A DNA stretch of 64,000 bases from JAJPXI01 sp051867655 (GTDB lineage Bacteria; Bacillota; Clostridia; Oscillospirales; Oscillospiraceae), in assembly GCA_051867655.1 (NCBI GenBank), contig JBJDYV010000027.1:62001-126000 (forward strand), written 5' to 3'. The notes beneath the pieces are model-generated. The model made no database searches and was not told where the DNA came from. It saw only the letters and a program-made list of their open reading frames with translations. The translations under genes and the position numbers were made by a program. Positions 33,047 to 41,946 of this stretch are shown here, piece by piece (position 1 is the first letter of the stretch; the number at the start of each line of letters is the position of its first letter).

Positions 33047-33069
33047 GGATTCAGAAAAGGAGGGGTGTC

Positions 33070-33849
33070 ATGATGAAACAAAAGTGGCTTGATCTGACCC
33101 GGCCCCAGCGGGTCATGATTTTGATCCAGGCCGTTCTGATTCTGCTGTTTCTGATCCTATACTGTGCCGTGGGCCGCCAGCAGGTCATTCCATACCAGGA
33201 CGAATACCTGCGCTGCCGCACGGCCGGCGGGGTCACGACATACTCCGGAAAGATCGGCGGCCAAAAAGCCGTATTCACCGTCTCCCCCGGCCCTGTGGTG
33301 GAATATGCTTGGGGGGATACCCATTTTGGGCCCTATACCATCGTGCTCGACCCCGCGGCCGTTTCCGACAGCAGCGTTTTTGCCGGCAAGCTGATTGGAG
33401 TGGAGGTATGGGAAAAGGATACTCTGCTGTTCCGGGGCGGCTATCTGCCGGGCAGCACGGTTTTCCCCCTGTTCGACGAAAACGGTGAAAACTATATTCC
33501 GGGCCTGGACGATCCCGATTCCTTCATCCGGGTGGAGGTCGCTGGAAGCGAAAAAACGGCGGCCGACTATGCGCCCGGCGTTACCACCATCCTCCGGGTG
33601 GCCCTGGAGCCTGACGAGGTCCAGCGGGGCTCCTTCGGAATCTTTCTGCTGGGTGTGCTTATCTGCGTGCTCTGCGCCTTCTCCATTCTGTACGCCGACG
33701 CCCTGTTCCGCTTCCAGTTGAGCTTCCGTATTCAGGACCCCGAGGACGCCGAGCCCTCCGGCTGGGAACTGTTCTCCCGGTGGATCGGCTGGATCGCGAT
33801 CACCATCGCGGCCCTGGTCATTTTCATCATCGGCCTGAATTGCGGGTAA
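33070..33849 (+). CDS. membrane protein, unknown
   Basis: 259 aa with one N-terminal helix (VMILIQAVLILLFLILYCAV), an extracytoplasmic beta-rich domain of ~140 residues (YQDEYLRCRTAGG ... TTILRVALEPDE) and two C-terminal helices (FGIFLLGVLICVLCAFSILYADALF and WIGWIAITIAALVIFIIGL). I recognise no family. It is monocistronic between ylbJ (divergent) and a terminator. RBS AAGGAGG. Confidence 0.65.
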   Translation: MMKQKWLDLTRPQRVMILIQAVLILLFLILYCAVGRQQVIPYQDEYLRCRTAGGVTTYSGKIGGQKAVFTVSPGPVVEYAWGDTHFGPYTIVLDPAAVSDSSVFAGKLIGVEVWEKDTLLFRGGYLPGSTVFPLFDENGENYIPGLDDPDSFIRVEVAGSEKTAADYAPGVTTILRVALEPDEVQRGSFGIFLLGVLICVLCAFSILYADALFRFQLSFRIQDPEDAEPSGWELFSRWIGWIAITIAALVIFIIGLNCG

Positions 33850-33868
33850 CAGACGCCACAAAAAGTTC

Positions 33869-33901
33869 GCCCCTTACGGCTTTGCCGTAAGGGGCGGTTT
33901 T
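33869..33901. terminator. terminator between convergent genes
   Basis: A 12-bp stem (GCCCCTTACGGC and complement) with a TTT loop, followed by GGTTTT. Confidence 0.8.
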
Positions 33902-33910
33902 CATTTTGAT

Positions 33911-34429
33911 TCAGTCTTCATCCTTCGCGGCGTCATACACCTGGCGGCCGCTGCTCTGGGCGGGCTGTCCGGCGCCTGCGGCGGCGCGGAACCGGGTGCG
34001 GGACTGCTTGATTTCCTCATACGCCTCGGCCACGGCCTCCTCAGTGCGCCGCAGGGCGTCCTCACAGTACTCATTGGCCGCCCGGCGCAGCTCCCGGCCG
34101 CGCTCCTCGGCCACCCGGATCATCTCGCTGCTCTTCTGGCGGGCCTGGGCCAGCAGCTGGTCCTCCGCCACGATCTGGCGGGCTTCCTCCTGGGCCTGCT
34201 TCTTCATGGCCTCCGCCTCGCGCTTGGCGGCGTTGATGTACTCCGTCCGGTTGTCCAGCAGCTTCTTGGCCTCCTTCAGCTCCATGGGAAACTGGGCGCG
34301 GATATCGTCAAGCAAATCCAGTGCGCGGTCGCGCTCGATCATGCATTTGTCCGAACTCAGCGGCACATTTTTGGCCTCGTCAATCATCTCATACAGGATG
34401 TCCAGTAATTCTTCCACTCCGCTGGCCAT
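33911..34429 (-). CDS. coiled-coil protein downstream of coaD
   Basis: 172 aa, almost wholly alpha-helical with a charged coiled coil (residues ~45-145; EAKKLLDNRTEYINAAKREAEAMKKQAQEEARQIVAEDQLLAQARQKSSEMI and on), and an unstructured tail. The start overlaps the coaD stop (TGATG), so the two are co-translated. Similar coiled-coil proteins follow coaD in many Clostridia and are often annotated simply as ATPase; no nucleotide-binding loop is visible. Function unknown. Confidence 0.7.
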   Translation of the reverse strand: MASGVEELLDILYEMIDEAKNVPLSSDKCMIERDRALDLLDDIRAQFPMELKEAKKLLDNRTEYINAAKREAEAMKKQAQEEARQIVAEDQLLAQARQKSSEMIRVAEERGRELRRAANEYCEDALRRTEEAVAEAYEEIKQSRTRFRAAAGAGQPAQSSGRQVYDAAKDED

Positions 34430-34923
34430 CAGGATTCCTCCTTACTTTTTTTGAACTTGGCTTCCACGTCCGCAATGATCTCCCGGGGGACAAAATCGGA
34501 CAGGTCGGCTCCGTACCGGGCCATCTCCTTGACCACGGTGGAACTTAAGTACGTATACTTCTCACTGGACGGGATAAAAAAGGTGTCCAGATTGGGATAG
34601 AGCTTGCGGTTGATGACCGCCATCTGGACCTCTTTTTCATAGTCGGAGACCGCGCGCAGGCCCTTGACCACCACCCGGGAACCCTTGCGCCGGGCATAGT
34701 CGGCCAGCAGCTCATTGGAGCAGTCCACTTCCACATTGCGCAGATTTTTGGTCACACGCTGGATCAGGTCCACCCGCTCCTCGGGGGTAAACAGACCTTG
34801 CTTGCTGGAATTGACCATGACGCAGACGATCAGCTTGTCAAACGCCTGCGCAGCGCGCTTGATCACGTTCAAATGCCCCAGGGTAACGGGGTCAAAACTG
34901 CCGGGGTAGATGGCGGTTTTCAT
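34429..34923 (-). CDS. coaD: phosphopantetheine adenylyltransferase
   Basis: 164 aa, penultimate step of CoA synthesis: phosphopantetheine and ATP to dephospho-CoA. The nucleotidyltransferase motif TAIYPGSFDPVTLGHLNVIKRA (with T/HxGH), VVVKGLRAVSDYEKEVQMA and the second ATP motif SSEKYTYLSSTVVKEMA are all present. It lies after rsmD on the same strand, the common rsmD-coaD pair. Confidence 0.95.
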   Translation of the reverse strand: MKTAIYPGSFDPVTLGHLNVIKRAAQAFDKLIVCVMVNSSKQGLFTPEERVDLIQRVTKNLRNVEVDCSNELLADYARRKGSRVVVKGLRAVSDYEKEVQMAVINRKLYPNLDTFFIPSSEKYTYLSSTVVKEMARYGADLSDFVPREIIADVEAKFKKSKEES

Positions 34924-34963
34924 ATATGCTCACACCGTTCTGCGGTAATGTCTTCAGCCTTGC

Positions 34964-35509
34964 TCAGTGCGCCTTGTGATACAGCGTCACCTTGATCTTA
35001 CCGTACTTATAGTCTCTGCCCTTCTCATAGGGCGCCGCAAGATCAGGCAGTTCCTTATCCAGCGGACTTTCGCAGACTATTATACCATGTTCCGACAAGA
35101 TGTCAATTGCCGCGATGGTCTCCAAAGCGTTTTCCAGCATGGGGGTTTTGTAGGGCGGGTCCAGGAAAATCAGGTCGAATTTTTCCCGGCAGGAGCTTAA
35201 AAACGCCCGCCAGTCGCTCTGCACTACCCGGGCAGAGCCGGTAAAGCCCGTGGTCTCCAGATTCTGCCGGATGATGCTGACGGCGGCGGGAGCCAGGTCC
35301 ACGAAGGTGACATGCTCCGCCCCCCGGGACAGGGCCTCGATGCCCATCTGCCCGGTGCCGCCGAACAGGTCAAGGACCTTCCGGCCCTCAATGTCGAACT
35401 GGATGATGTTGAAAACGGACTCCTTCACCTTGTCGGTGGTGGGCCGGGTGTCCAGGCCGGGCAGTTCTTTCAACCTGCGGCCCCGGGCCGTGCCGGAGAT
35501 CACTCTCAT
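34964..35509 (-). CDS. rsmD: 16S rRNA (guanine966-N2)-methyltransferase
   Basis: 181 aa SAM methyltransferase. MRVISGTARGRRLKELPG is the usual start, RPTTDKVKESVFNII the substrate-binding part, VLDLFGGTGQMGIEALSRGA the SAM loop and FDLIFLDPPYKTP the catalytic DPPY. The start overlaps the uvrC stop (ATGA). The call follows motif and neighbourhood (next to coaD). Confidence 0.93.
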   Translation of the reverse strand: MRVISGTARGRRLKELPGLDTRPTTDKVKESVFNIIQFDIEGRKVLDLFGGTGQMGIEALSRGAEHVTFVDLAPAAVSIIRQNLETTGFTGSARVVQSDWRAFLSSCREKFDLIFLDPPYKTPMLENALETIAAIDILSEHGIIVCESPLDKELPDLAAPYEKGRDYKYGKIKVTLYHKAH

Positions 35510-37341
35510 GTTGTTTCCTCCTCGGTGGGTTTAAAGTATTCATAAACCGCCTGGGCGGTGCGCTTATCCACGGCCTTCTCCAGCTCGGCCAGGGAGGCGG
35601 CTTTGATCTTCTTGACGCTTTTGAAGTGCTTGAGCAGGTCGGCCCTCCGCTTGGGACCCACACCGGGGATCTTGTCCAGCACCGAGCCCTTCACCTTCTG
35701 GGCGTGCTGGGCGCGGTTGAACTCAATGGCGAAGCGGTGGGTCTCCTCCTGGATGGTGCCGATCAGGGCAAACAGGGCCTGGTTCTGCTGAATACCGATC
35801 TCCCGCCCGTCGGGGGCGGCCAGGGCCCGGGTGCGGTGGCGGTCGTCCTTCACCATGCCAAAGGTGGGGACGGACAGGCCCAGCGTACTCAAAGCGTCCA
35901 CCGCCGTCTTCGCGTGGACGCTGCCGCCGTCGATGAGCAGCAGGTCGGGCTTCTCGTTCCAGTTCTCGTCCCCGTTTTTATAATGGGTGAACCGCCGGGT
36001 GATGACCTGGGCCATGGACGCGTAATCGTCCGGGCCGGTCATATCCTTTAGCTTGAAATGCTTGTAATCCCGCTTGCGGGGCTTGCCGTCCACAAACACG
36101 GTCATGGAAGCCACAATATCGTCCGCGCCGGTGTTGGAGATGTCAAAGGCCTCGATCCGGCGGGGCGGCCCCTCCAGGCCCAGCAGTTTACCCAGGGCCT
36201 CCAGCAGCTTGTTGGTGCGCTCCTGGCGGGTGGTGGCGCGCTCCACTTCCTCCCGGGCGTTGGTGTTGGCCAGCTTGATCAGGTCCATCTTGGCACCCCG
36301 CTGGGGGGTGACCAGGTTCACCCGGCGCTCGGCCTGTTCCGACAGCATCCGGGTCAGAGGAACTTCGTCCTCCAGCTCGCAGGGCAGCAAAATTTGTTTG
36401 GGAAACTGGTTGCGGGGAGCGTAGAACTGGCGCACCAGGGCGGAGATGACTTCGGTGTCGTCCTCCTCCATGGGGGTCTCCATCAGCTCCCAGTCCTTGG
36501 CGGCCAGCTCACCGTCCACGAAGTGGAGCACCACGAAACAGCTCTTGGCCTCGCCCCGGTGAAAGCCCACCACGTCGGTGTCCGCCAAGGACCCGGCCAG
36601 CACCTTCTGCCGTTTGCCCAGCAGCTCAATAGCCTTGTAGCGGTCCCGCAGCTCGGCGGCCCGCTCGAAGCGCAGGTCCTCCGCCGCCTGTTCCATTTCG
36701 GCTAAAAGCTCGTCCCCCACCTCACGGAACTTGCCCTCCAACAGGCGGATGGCCTGGTCCATGGCCTCCCGGTACGCCTCCTGGGGCATCTCTGGGCGGC
36801 ACCACCCGGCGCACTTGCCCAGGTGGTAGTTGAGACAGGGGCGCTCCTTGCCGATATCCCGGGGGAATATCTTATTGCAGGAGGCCAGCTTCAGGGCGGA
36901 GCGCAGGGCGTCCACAATGTCCCAGGTGGCGCTGCGGCCGCCGTAGGGGCCGAAGTAGCGGGCCCCGTCGTCGTGGACCCGGTTGGACAGAGAAAAGCGG
37001 GGATACTCCTCATTCACCGCCAGGCGGATGTAGGGGTACCCCTTGTCGTCCTTGAGCAAAATGTTGTAATGGGGCTTGTGGCGCTTGATCAGGGAGTTTT
37101 CCAGTACCAGAGCCTCAAATTCCGAGTCGGCGATGATGACGTCAAAGTGGTCGATCTGGGCCACCATGGCCCGGGTTTTTTCCGTGTGGGAGGCCAAGTT
37201 GGCGAAGTACTGAGAAACTCTGTTTTTCAGCGCCTTGGCCTTGCCCACATAGATGACCTCGTTTTTGGCGTTCTGCATGATATACACGCCGGGCTTCATG
37301 GGGAGGCTGTGGGCCTTTTCTTTCAGTTCGTCGAAGGTCAT
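35506..37341 (-). CDS. uvrC: excinuclease ABC subunit C
   Basis: 611 aa nuclease that makes both incisions in nucleotide excision repair. Domains in order: GIY-YIG (GVYIMQNAKNEVIYVGKAKALKNR), a four-Cys region (SCNKIFPRDIGKERPCLNYHLGKCAGWC), the UVR helix pair (LAEMEQAAEDLRFERAAELRDR), the RNase H-like endonuclease (RIEAFDISNTGADDIVASMTVF, LLLIDGGSVHAKTA, DDRHRTRAL) and tandem HhH (IPGVGPKRRADLLKHF). The ATG at 37341 follows AAGGAGGG; an upstream in-frame extension has no RBS. Confidence 0.95.
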   Translation of the reverse strand: MTFDELKEKAHSLPMKPGVYIMQNAKNEVIYVGKAKALKNRVSQYFANLASHTEKTRAMVAQIDHFDVIIADSEFEALVLENSLIKRHKPHYNILLKDDKGYPYIRLAVNEEYPRFSLSNRVHDDGARYFGPYGGRSATWDIVDALRSALKLASCNKIFPRDIGKERPCLNYHLGKCAGWCRPEMPQEAYREAMDQAIRLLEGKFREVGDELLAEMEQAAEDLRFERAAELRDRYKAIELLGKRQKVLAGSLADTDVVGFHRGEAKSCFVVLHFVDGELAAKDWELMETPMEEDDTEVISALVRQFYAPRNQFPKQILLPCELEDEVPLTRMLSEQAERRVNLVTPQRGAKMDLIKLANTNAREEVERATTRQERTNKLLEALGKLLGLEGPPRRIEAFDISNTGADDIVASMTVFVDGKPRKRDYKHFKLKDMTGPDDYASMAQVITRRFTHYKNGDENWNEKPDLLLIDGGSVHAKTAVDALSTLGLSVPTFGMVKDDRHRTRALAAPDGREIGIQQNQALFALIGTIQEETHRFAIEFNRAQHAQKVKGSVLDKIPGVGPKRRADLLKHFKSVKKIKAASLAELEKAVDKRTAQAVYEYFKPTEEETT

Positions 37342-37361
37342 AAAACCCTCCTTGCGGGCGT

Positions 37362-38165
37362 TCAGCCCTCCCGTTTCTTCTTTTCCAGGAAGCGCCGCTG
37401 ATACTTCAGATTCGCCATGTTCGCCACCCGGCGGCTGGCGGAAAAATTGTGCAGGCCGCCCACCACACCCACAAAGGTATAGCCCTGGATAAACTTGGGC
37501 ACCAGCATGGAGCGGGCCAGAGCCTTGGAGGTCTCCTGCATCTGCTCGTTCAGGTTGAAGCTGAACCACTCCTTGCGGTCGATGGCCCGACCCACCTGGT
37601 CAGCCCGCAGACTGTACTCCTTGCGCTCGTTTCCCTTGGCCAGGGCGGCGGAGAGCACCAGCAGGATAAAGTAACGTTCCTGCTGGCTGTCATAGCGGAA
37701 GCCGTAGCGCAGGGCCGTCTGGTACACGGTGCGCAGCAGCAGGGACATCAAAATGGGGATGTCGGGTAAACCCAGGCCCAGCAGGCCCAGCACGCACCCC
37801 TCCGCCGTGGCCAGGAGGGTGGACAGCACACCGCCCAGCCGGGCGCTCTTGTAAAACGCCTCCACCCGCTCGGCCGTGGGGTGTTCCTTCAGATAATATT
37901 CCCGGATGAACCGGTCTGCCTTCAGCTTTTTCTCCGCGATGGTGCGGCGCAACAGGCCGGTCCCCTTCTCAAAGAGTACCTGGAAGGCCTTGTAAAATGC
38001 CAGATCCATGGTGCCCACCAGCTTGGCGGGGATCTTGGCCTCGATTTTTGCCAACAGTCCCGTAGAGGGCCGTTCTTCCCGCTCACAATCAGCGAAAAGT
38101 CTGTCCTCCTTGCGGCAGATCTGATCCAGTTGTCGGTCATAATGGCGGCTGGGACTTGTTGCCAT
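37362..38165 (-). CDS. EcsC-family protein
   Basis: 267 aa. The EcsC domain spans most of the protein: LLAKIEAKIPAKLVGTMDLAFYKAFQVLFEKGTGLL, then ATAEGCVLGLLGLGLPDIPILMSLLLRTVYQTALRYGFRYDS and SRRVANMANLKYQRRFLEKKK. In Bacillus EcsC is linked to the EcsAB transporter, which is not here, and its biochemistry is unclear. I chose the ATG at 38165 (AGGTGAG upstream). The MITE-like repeat begins 15 bases before it, so the promoter may lie inside or across that element. Confidence 0.8.
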   Translation of the reverse strand: MATSPSRHYDRQLDQICRKEDRLFADCEREERPSTGLLAKIEAKIPAKLVGTMDLAFYKAFQVLFEKGTGLLRRTIAEKKLKADRFIREYYLKEHPTAERVEAFYKSARLGGVLSTLLATAEGCVLGLLGLGLPDIPILMSLLLRTVYQTALRYGFRYDSQQERYFILLVLSAALAKGNERKEYSLRADQVGRAIDRKEWFSFNLNEQMQETSKALARSMLVPKFIQGYTFVGVVGGLHNFSASRRVANMANLKYQRRFLEKKKREG

Positions 38166-38179
38166 ACTGCTCACCTGTG

Positions 38180-38341
38180 AAGTAACCACTGATTCAATCG
38201 GCAAGAGCAAATTGCGAGAAATATTGCGTCAGAAAAAGGCGCGGTTTCGCAGGCGTACTTTGTGTACGGCAAGAAGCCGCAACGCATTGATGACGCAAAA
38301 TTTCCGCAAGGCGCCGCAGATGCATGAGTCAGTGGTTACTT
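38180..38341. mobile_element. MITE-like palindromic element (162 bp)
   Basis: Terminal inverted repeats AAGTAACCACTGATTCA and TGAGTCAGTGGTTACTT bound a segment whose interior also pairs (TTGCGAGAAATATTGCGTCA against TGACGCAAAATTTCCGCAA). The whole element can fold into one long imperfect hairpin. There is no reading frame inside. It sits between the HPr terminator and the EcsC start. Confidence 0.75.
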
Positions 38342-38346
38342 AATGG

Positions 38347-38380
38347 AAAAAGCGCCGCGCCTTTCTGGCGCGGCGCTTTT
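38347..38380. terminator. terminator after HPr
   Basis: AAAAGCGCCGCGCC and complement with a 5-base loop and TTTT at both ends. Confidence 0.85.
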
Positions 38381-38388
38381 GTTACAGC

Positions 38389-38652
38389 TTACTCGGAGAA
38401 ATTGCTGGAGATGAGCTCCACCAGAGCCTCCACGGCTTCCTTCTCGTCGGCACCATCCGCGATCAGGTTGATGGCGGTTCCCTTCACGATACCGAGGGAG
38501 AGGACGCCCAACAGGCTCTTGGCGTTGACCCGGCGTTCGTCTTTTTCCACCCAGATGGAGCTTTTGAACTCGTTCGCCTTCTGGATAAAGAAGGTAGCGG
38601 GTCTTGCGTGCAGACCGACCTGATTGTTCACAACCGCTTCTTTCATATACAT
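38389..38652 (-). CDS. ptsH: phosphocarrier protein HPr
   Basis: 87 aa. With the start at 38652 the catalytic His falls at residue 15 (VGLHARPA) and the regulatory Ser at residue 46 (NAKSLLGVLSLG), the canonical numbering of HPr; a GGGGAG ribosome site supports this start. His15 makes it a PTS phosphocarrier rather than Crh, and Ser46 is the HprK/P site for catabolite control. No ptsI is next to it, which is normal in this lineage. Confidence 0.93.
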   Translation of the reverse strand: MYMKEAVVNNQVGLHARPATFFIQKANEFKSSIWVEKDERRVNAKSLLGVLSLGIVKGTAINLIADGADEKEAVEALVELISSNFSE

Positions 38653-38780
38653 AAAGCATTTCTCCCCACGTAATGTGATGACAAAAGGTACAAAGGGTTT
38701 TCTTTCTAATAGAATAGCAAATTTACGCCCAACCGTCAATGATATTTTAAACAAAAAATGTAACCGATCAACGCATCTGC

Positions 38781-38959
38781 TATTTGAGTTCCACGACGGT
38801 AACACCATCCTCACGGCGCGAAGGCTTTCTGCGGAAAGCCTTCGCTTCGCTCCGGGCCGCGCCTCGCGGGGGCAACCCTGTTTCCCCCGCGGACCCCCTT
38901 CTGCCCTGCGGGGCGGACGGGGGTTTTATTTCAGCTCCACCACGGTAACACCATCCTCG
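38781..38959. repeat. duplicated mutS2 3' end flanking a hairpin-rich segment
   Basis: 38781-38813 repeats 38927-38959 over 33 bases with four mismatches. Both copies encode the last residues and stop of MutS2 (EDGVTVVELK, stop). Between them lie three GC-rich hairpins, including CGAAGGCTTTC/GAAAGCCTTCG and a CCCCC...GGGGGTTTT stem. It looks like an insertion or tandem duplication that kept the gene end intact. Confidence 0.7.
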
Positions 38960-41298
38960 CCTTCGCCGTAGCGGCCGGGGCGGAAGCTCTTGACGTATTT
39001 GCTGCGCTTCAGGTAGTCCCGGACGGCCTTGCGCACGGCGCCGGTGCCCTTGCCGTGGATGATGGTCACCTGGGTCAGCTTGCCCAGCATGGCGGTGTCC
39101 AGAAACAGCTCGACAGCCGCTACGGCCTCGTCGCTCATCATGCCCCGCAGGTCGATCTCGGAGGAGGCCGCCATGGAGCGCAGCTTGCGCTCGGAGCGCT
39201 GGATGAACTTTTTGGCTTCTTTCTGGCTCTGGGTCTCCCCTTCGATCACGCGCACCTCGTCCTGCCGGGCGGAGATCTTCAGGATACCCGCCTGAAGCTG
39301 GAGCACGCCGTCCTTGCTGACGCTGAGCACGGTGGCCTGGGTGCCCATCTTCACCAGCTCCACCGTATCCCCCGCTACGGCCGGGCGGGTGGGCGGCGGT
39401 GGGGCCTCCTCCTGGCGTACACCCAGGGCATTTTCCGCCTCGTTAAGCTTATGCCGCAGGCCGGAGCGCTGGTCGTTCACCTTCTGCCAGTCGGTCTCCC
39501 TTTCCTGCTGTTTGCGCATGTCGTTCAGTTCCTTAAACGTTTCATCCGCGGTCCTCCGGGCCTCGTCGATGATCGCCCGGGCCTCGGCCTTGGCCTTTTC
39601 CACAGCCTTCTCCCGCTCATGCTCGATCTTCTGGCGGTATTCCCGGGCGGTCCTGGTGGACTCCTCCATCTCCCGGCGCAGGCGGGCGGCCTTTTCCTTC
39701 TCCTGCTCCATGGCCTGGCGCTGGGCATCCAGCTGGGTCAGCACGTCCTCAAAGCGCACGTTCTCGGCATCCAGCCGCGCGGCGGCCTTCTGAATGATAT
39801 ATTCGGGCAGGCCCAGCCGCTGGGAGATGGCGAAGGCGTTGGACTTGCCGGGAATACCGATCAGCAGCCGGTAAGTGGGGGCCAGGGTCTCCACATTGAA
39901 TTCGCAGGAGGCGTTCTGGACCCCCGCCGTGGTCATGGCATACACCTTCAGTTCGGCGTAGTGGGTGGTGGCGCACACCAGCGCCCCCATCTCCCGGGCG
40001 GACTCGATGATAGCGGCGGCCAGGGCCGCGCCCTCCACCGGATCGGTGCCCGCCCCCAGCTCGTCAAAGAGGATCAGCGTCTCATAGTCAGCCTCGTTCA
40101 GAATACCCACGATGTTCACCATATGGGAGGAAAAGGTGGACAGGTTCTGTGCGATGGACTGCTCGTCGCCGATGTCGGCCAGCACCCGGGAGAACACCCG
40201 CACGGTGGAGCCGTCGTCGGCGGGGATGTGCAGGCCGCACTGGGCCATCAGGGTCAGCAGGCCGAAGGTCTTCAGCGTCACCGTCTTGCCGCCGGTATTG
40301 GGGCCGGTGATCACCAGGGTATCGAACTCCTCCCCCAGCATCAGGTCGTTGGCCACCGCCTTGTTGGGGTCCAGAAGCGGGTGGCGGGCGCGGCGCAGGT
40401 TCATCCCCTTGTCGGAGAGCCTGGGTTCCATCCCCTTCATCCGGGCGGACAGCTGGGCCCGGGCGAAGATGCAGTCGATCATGACGATCAGGTCGTAGTC
40501 CTGGGCAATATCGTCCCTGAACTGGGCGCATTCGGCAGACAGCTCGGCCAAGATGCGCTCGATCTCCTTCTCCTCCTTGGCCTCCAGCTCCCGCAGCTCG
40601 TTATTGGCCTTCACCACGCCCATGGGCTCGATGAAAAAGGTGCCGCCCGAGCCGGACACGTCGTGGACCAGACCGGGGATGTCGTTTTTATGCTCCGACT
40701 TGACGGGCACCACGTAGCGCCCCGAGCGCTGGGTGACGATGGTCTCCTGCAGGTACTTGGCCTGGTTGGAGGACAGCAGCTTGTTCAGAATGTCCCGCAC
40801 CTTGGAGGAGGTGGCCCGGATGTGCCGGCGGATGGAGGCCAGCTCCGGGCTGGCGGCGTCGGCGATCTCGTTTTCCCCCACGATGGAGGTGGTGATCTTT
40901 TCCTCCAGGAACTTGTTGGCGGTCAGGGAGGCAAACAGATGGCTGATGACCGTCTTTTCCCCCTCGTCCAGGCCGTACTCCCGGGCGGAGCGGGCGGCGC
41001 GCAGTACGGCCGCGATATCCAGCAGCTCCCGGGTGTTCAGAGTGCCCCCCATGTCGGCCCGCTGGAGGGCGGCGCGGACCGGCTTGACCCCCGACAGACT
41101 GGGCGACCCCTTGGTGACCAGCATCTGAAAGGCGGCGCTGGTCTCCTGCAGGCGGCGCTGGACCTCGTCGGCGTCGGTGCTGGGGCGCAAAGCCAGGCAG
41201 CGCTCCTTCCCCTCCTCGGTGGACGCCTGGGCGGAGAGCATTTCAAGCACCCGGGGCAGCTCCAGGGTGCGGATGGATTTTTCAAACAGATCGGTCAT
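38926..41298 (-). CDS. mutS2: endonuclease MutS2
   Basis: 790 aa MutS-family ATPase with a C-terminal Smr nuclease domain; it suppresses homologous recombination or acts on collided ribosomes, not mismatch repair. Visible: VITGPNTGGKTVTLKTFGLL (Walker A), ILFDELGAGTDPVEGAALA (Walker B), STFSSHMVNI, a long coiled coil at ~510-630 (AMEQEKEKAARLRREMEES and on), a KOW-like linker (VAGDTVELVKMGTQATVLSV) and Smr EIDLRGMMSDEAVAAVELFLD ... IIHGKGTGAVRKAV. Full length. Its 3' end is duplicated downstream. Confidence 0.95.
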   Translation of the reverse strand: MTDLFEKSIRTLELPRVLEMLSAQASTEEGKERCLALRPSTDADEVQRRLQETSAAFQMLVTKGSPSLSGVKPVRAALQRADMGGTLNTRELLDIAAVLRAARSAREYGLDEGEKTVISHLFASLTANKFLEEKITTSIVGENEIADAASPELASIRRHIRATSSKVRDILNKLLSSNQAKYLQETIVTQRSGRYVVPVKSEHKNDIPGLVHDVSGSGGTFFIEPMGVVKANNELRELEAKEEKEIERILAELSAECAQFRDDIAQDYDLIVMIDCIFARAQLSARMKGMEPRLSDKGMNLRRARHPLLDPNKAVANDLMLGEEFDTLVITGPNTGGKTVTLKTFGLLTLMAQCGLHIPADDGSTVRVFSRVLADIGDEQSIAQNLSTFSSHMVNIVGILNEADYETLILFDELGAGTDPVEGAALAAAIIESAREMGALVCATTHYAELKVYAMTTAGVQNASCEFNVETLAPTYRLLIGIPGKSNAFAISQRLGLPEYIIQKAAARLDAENVRFEDVLTQLDAQRQAMEQEKEKAARLRREMEESTRTAREYRQKIEHEREKAVEKAKAEARAIIDEARRTADETFKELNDMRKQQERETDWQKVNDQRSGLRHKLNEAENALGVRQEEAPPPPTRPAVAGDTVELVKMGTQATVLSVSKDGVLQLQAGILKISARQDEVRVIEGETQSQKEAKKFIQRSERKLRSMAASSEIDLRGMMSDEAVAAVELFLDTAMLGKLTQVTIIHGKGTGAVRKAVRDYLKRSKYVKSFRPGRYGEGEDGVTVVELK

Positions 41299-41383
41299 AT
41301 GCGTTCCCTCGCTTTACTGCCCCTATTTTCTCACAAATGAACGCACTTTACAAGATTTTCTCGTCCAAAGGCAAAATCAGGGG

Positions 41384-41435
41384 TTGACATTTTTGCCGTC
41401 ACGTTTATAATAACATATGAACAAACGTTCATATG
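41384..41435 (+). promoter_or_regulatory. promoter and ArsR-type operator
   Basis: TTGACA (41384), 16 bases, TATAAT (41406-41411), followed by the perfect inverted repeat CATATGAAC-AAAC-GTTCATATG (41414-41435). The repeat matches the 12-2-12 class of SmtB/CadC operators and covers the transcription start, so the ArsR-type protein should repress its own operon. Confidence 0.88.
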
Positions 41436-41451
41436 AAGGAGTGAAGAAAAC

Positions 41452-41814
41452 ATGGCAGAACCGGAGGAACTGGCGTGCTGTGAATTCATGCACGTCCACG
41501 AGGATATCGTGGAAAAGGTCAACGCCGCAATGCCTGACGAGGAGGTCCTCTACGACCTGGCCGAGCTGTTCAAGGTCTTCGGCGACTCCACCCGCATCCG
41601 CATCCTGTACGTCCTGTTTGAGTCGGAGATGTGTGTGTGCGACATCGCCCAGCTGCTGGGCATGAGCCAGTCGGCCATCTCCCACCAGCTGCGCTGCCTG
41701 AAGCAGAGCAAGCTGGTCAAATACCGCCGGGAGGGCAAAACCGTCTTCTACTCTCTGGCCGACGGGCATGTACGCACGATTTTAGGCCAGGGCATGGAAC
41801 ATATCAAGGAATAA
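41452..41814 (+). CDS. ArsR/SmtB-family metal-sensing repressor (CadC-like)
   Basis: 120 aa winged helix. N-terminal cysteines (ELACCEFMHVHED) plus the alpha3 motif SEMCVCDIAQLLGMSQSAISHQL give the alpha3N-type thiolate site of CadC-like sensors for Cd, Pb or Zn. The recognition helix is SQSAISHQLRCLKQSKLV. It heads the operon with the HMA chaperone and the P-type ATPase and has a matching operator in its promoter. Metal binding should release repression. Confidence 0.92.
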   Translation: MAEPEELACCEFMHVHEDIVEKVNAAMPDEEVLYDLAELFKVFGDSTRIRILYVLFESEMCVCDIAQLLGMSQSAISHQLRCLKQSKLVKYRREGKTVFYSLADGHVRTILGQGMEHIKE

Positions 41815-41946
41815 TATCCGCAACGCGGCTATTATATTTTGATTTCAGCCCTTTTCCTCGCCCCTGCCGGGGCAACCGGAAAAGATGGCGAATAATCCCA
41901 TGCAGACTTCGCTTGCATGGGATCATATAAAGAGGGGGAACCTGCA

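Noticed and set aside
39055..41340. 761-codon open frame antisense to mutS2
   Set aside because: The opposite strand encodes a full MutS2 with all motifs; this frame is compositionally skewed and motif-free.
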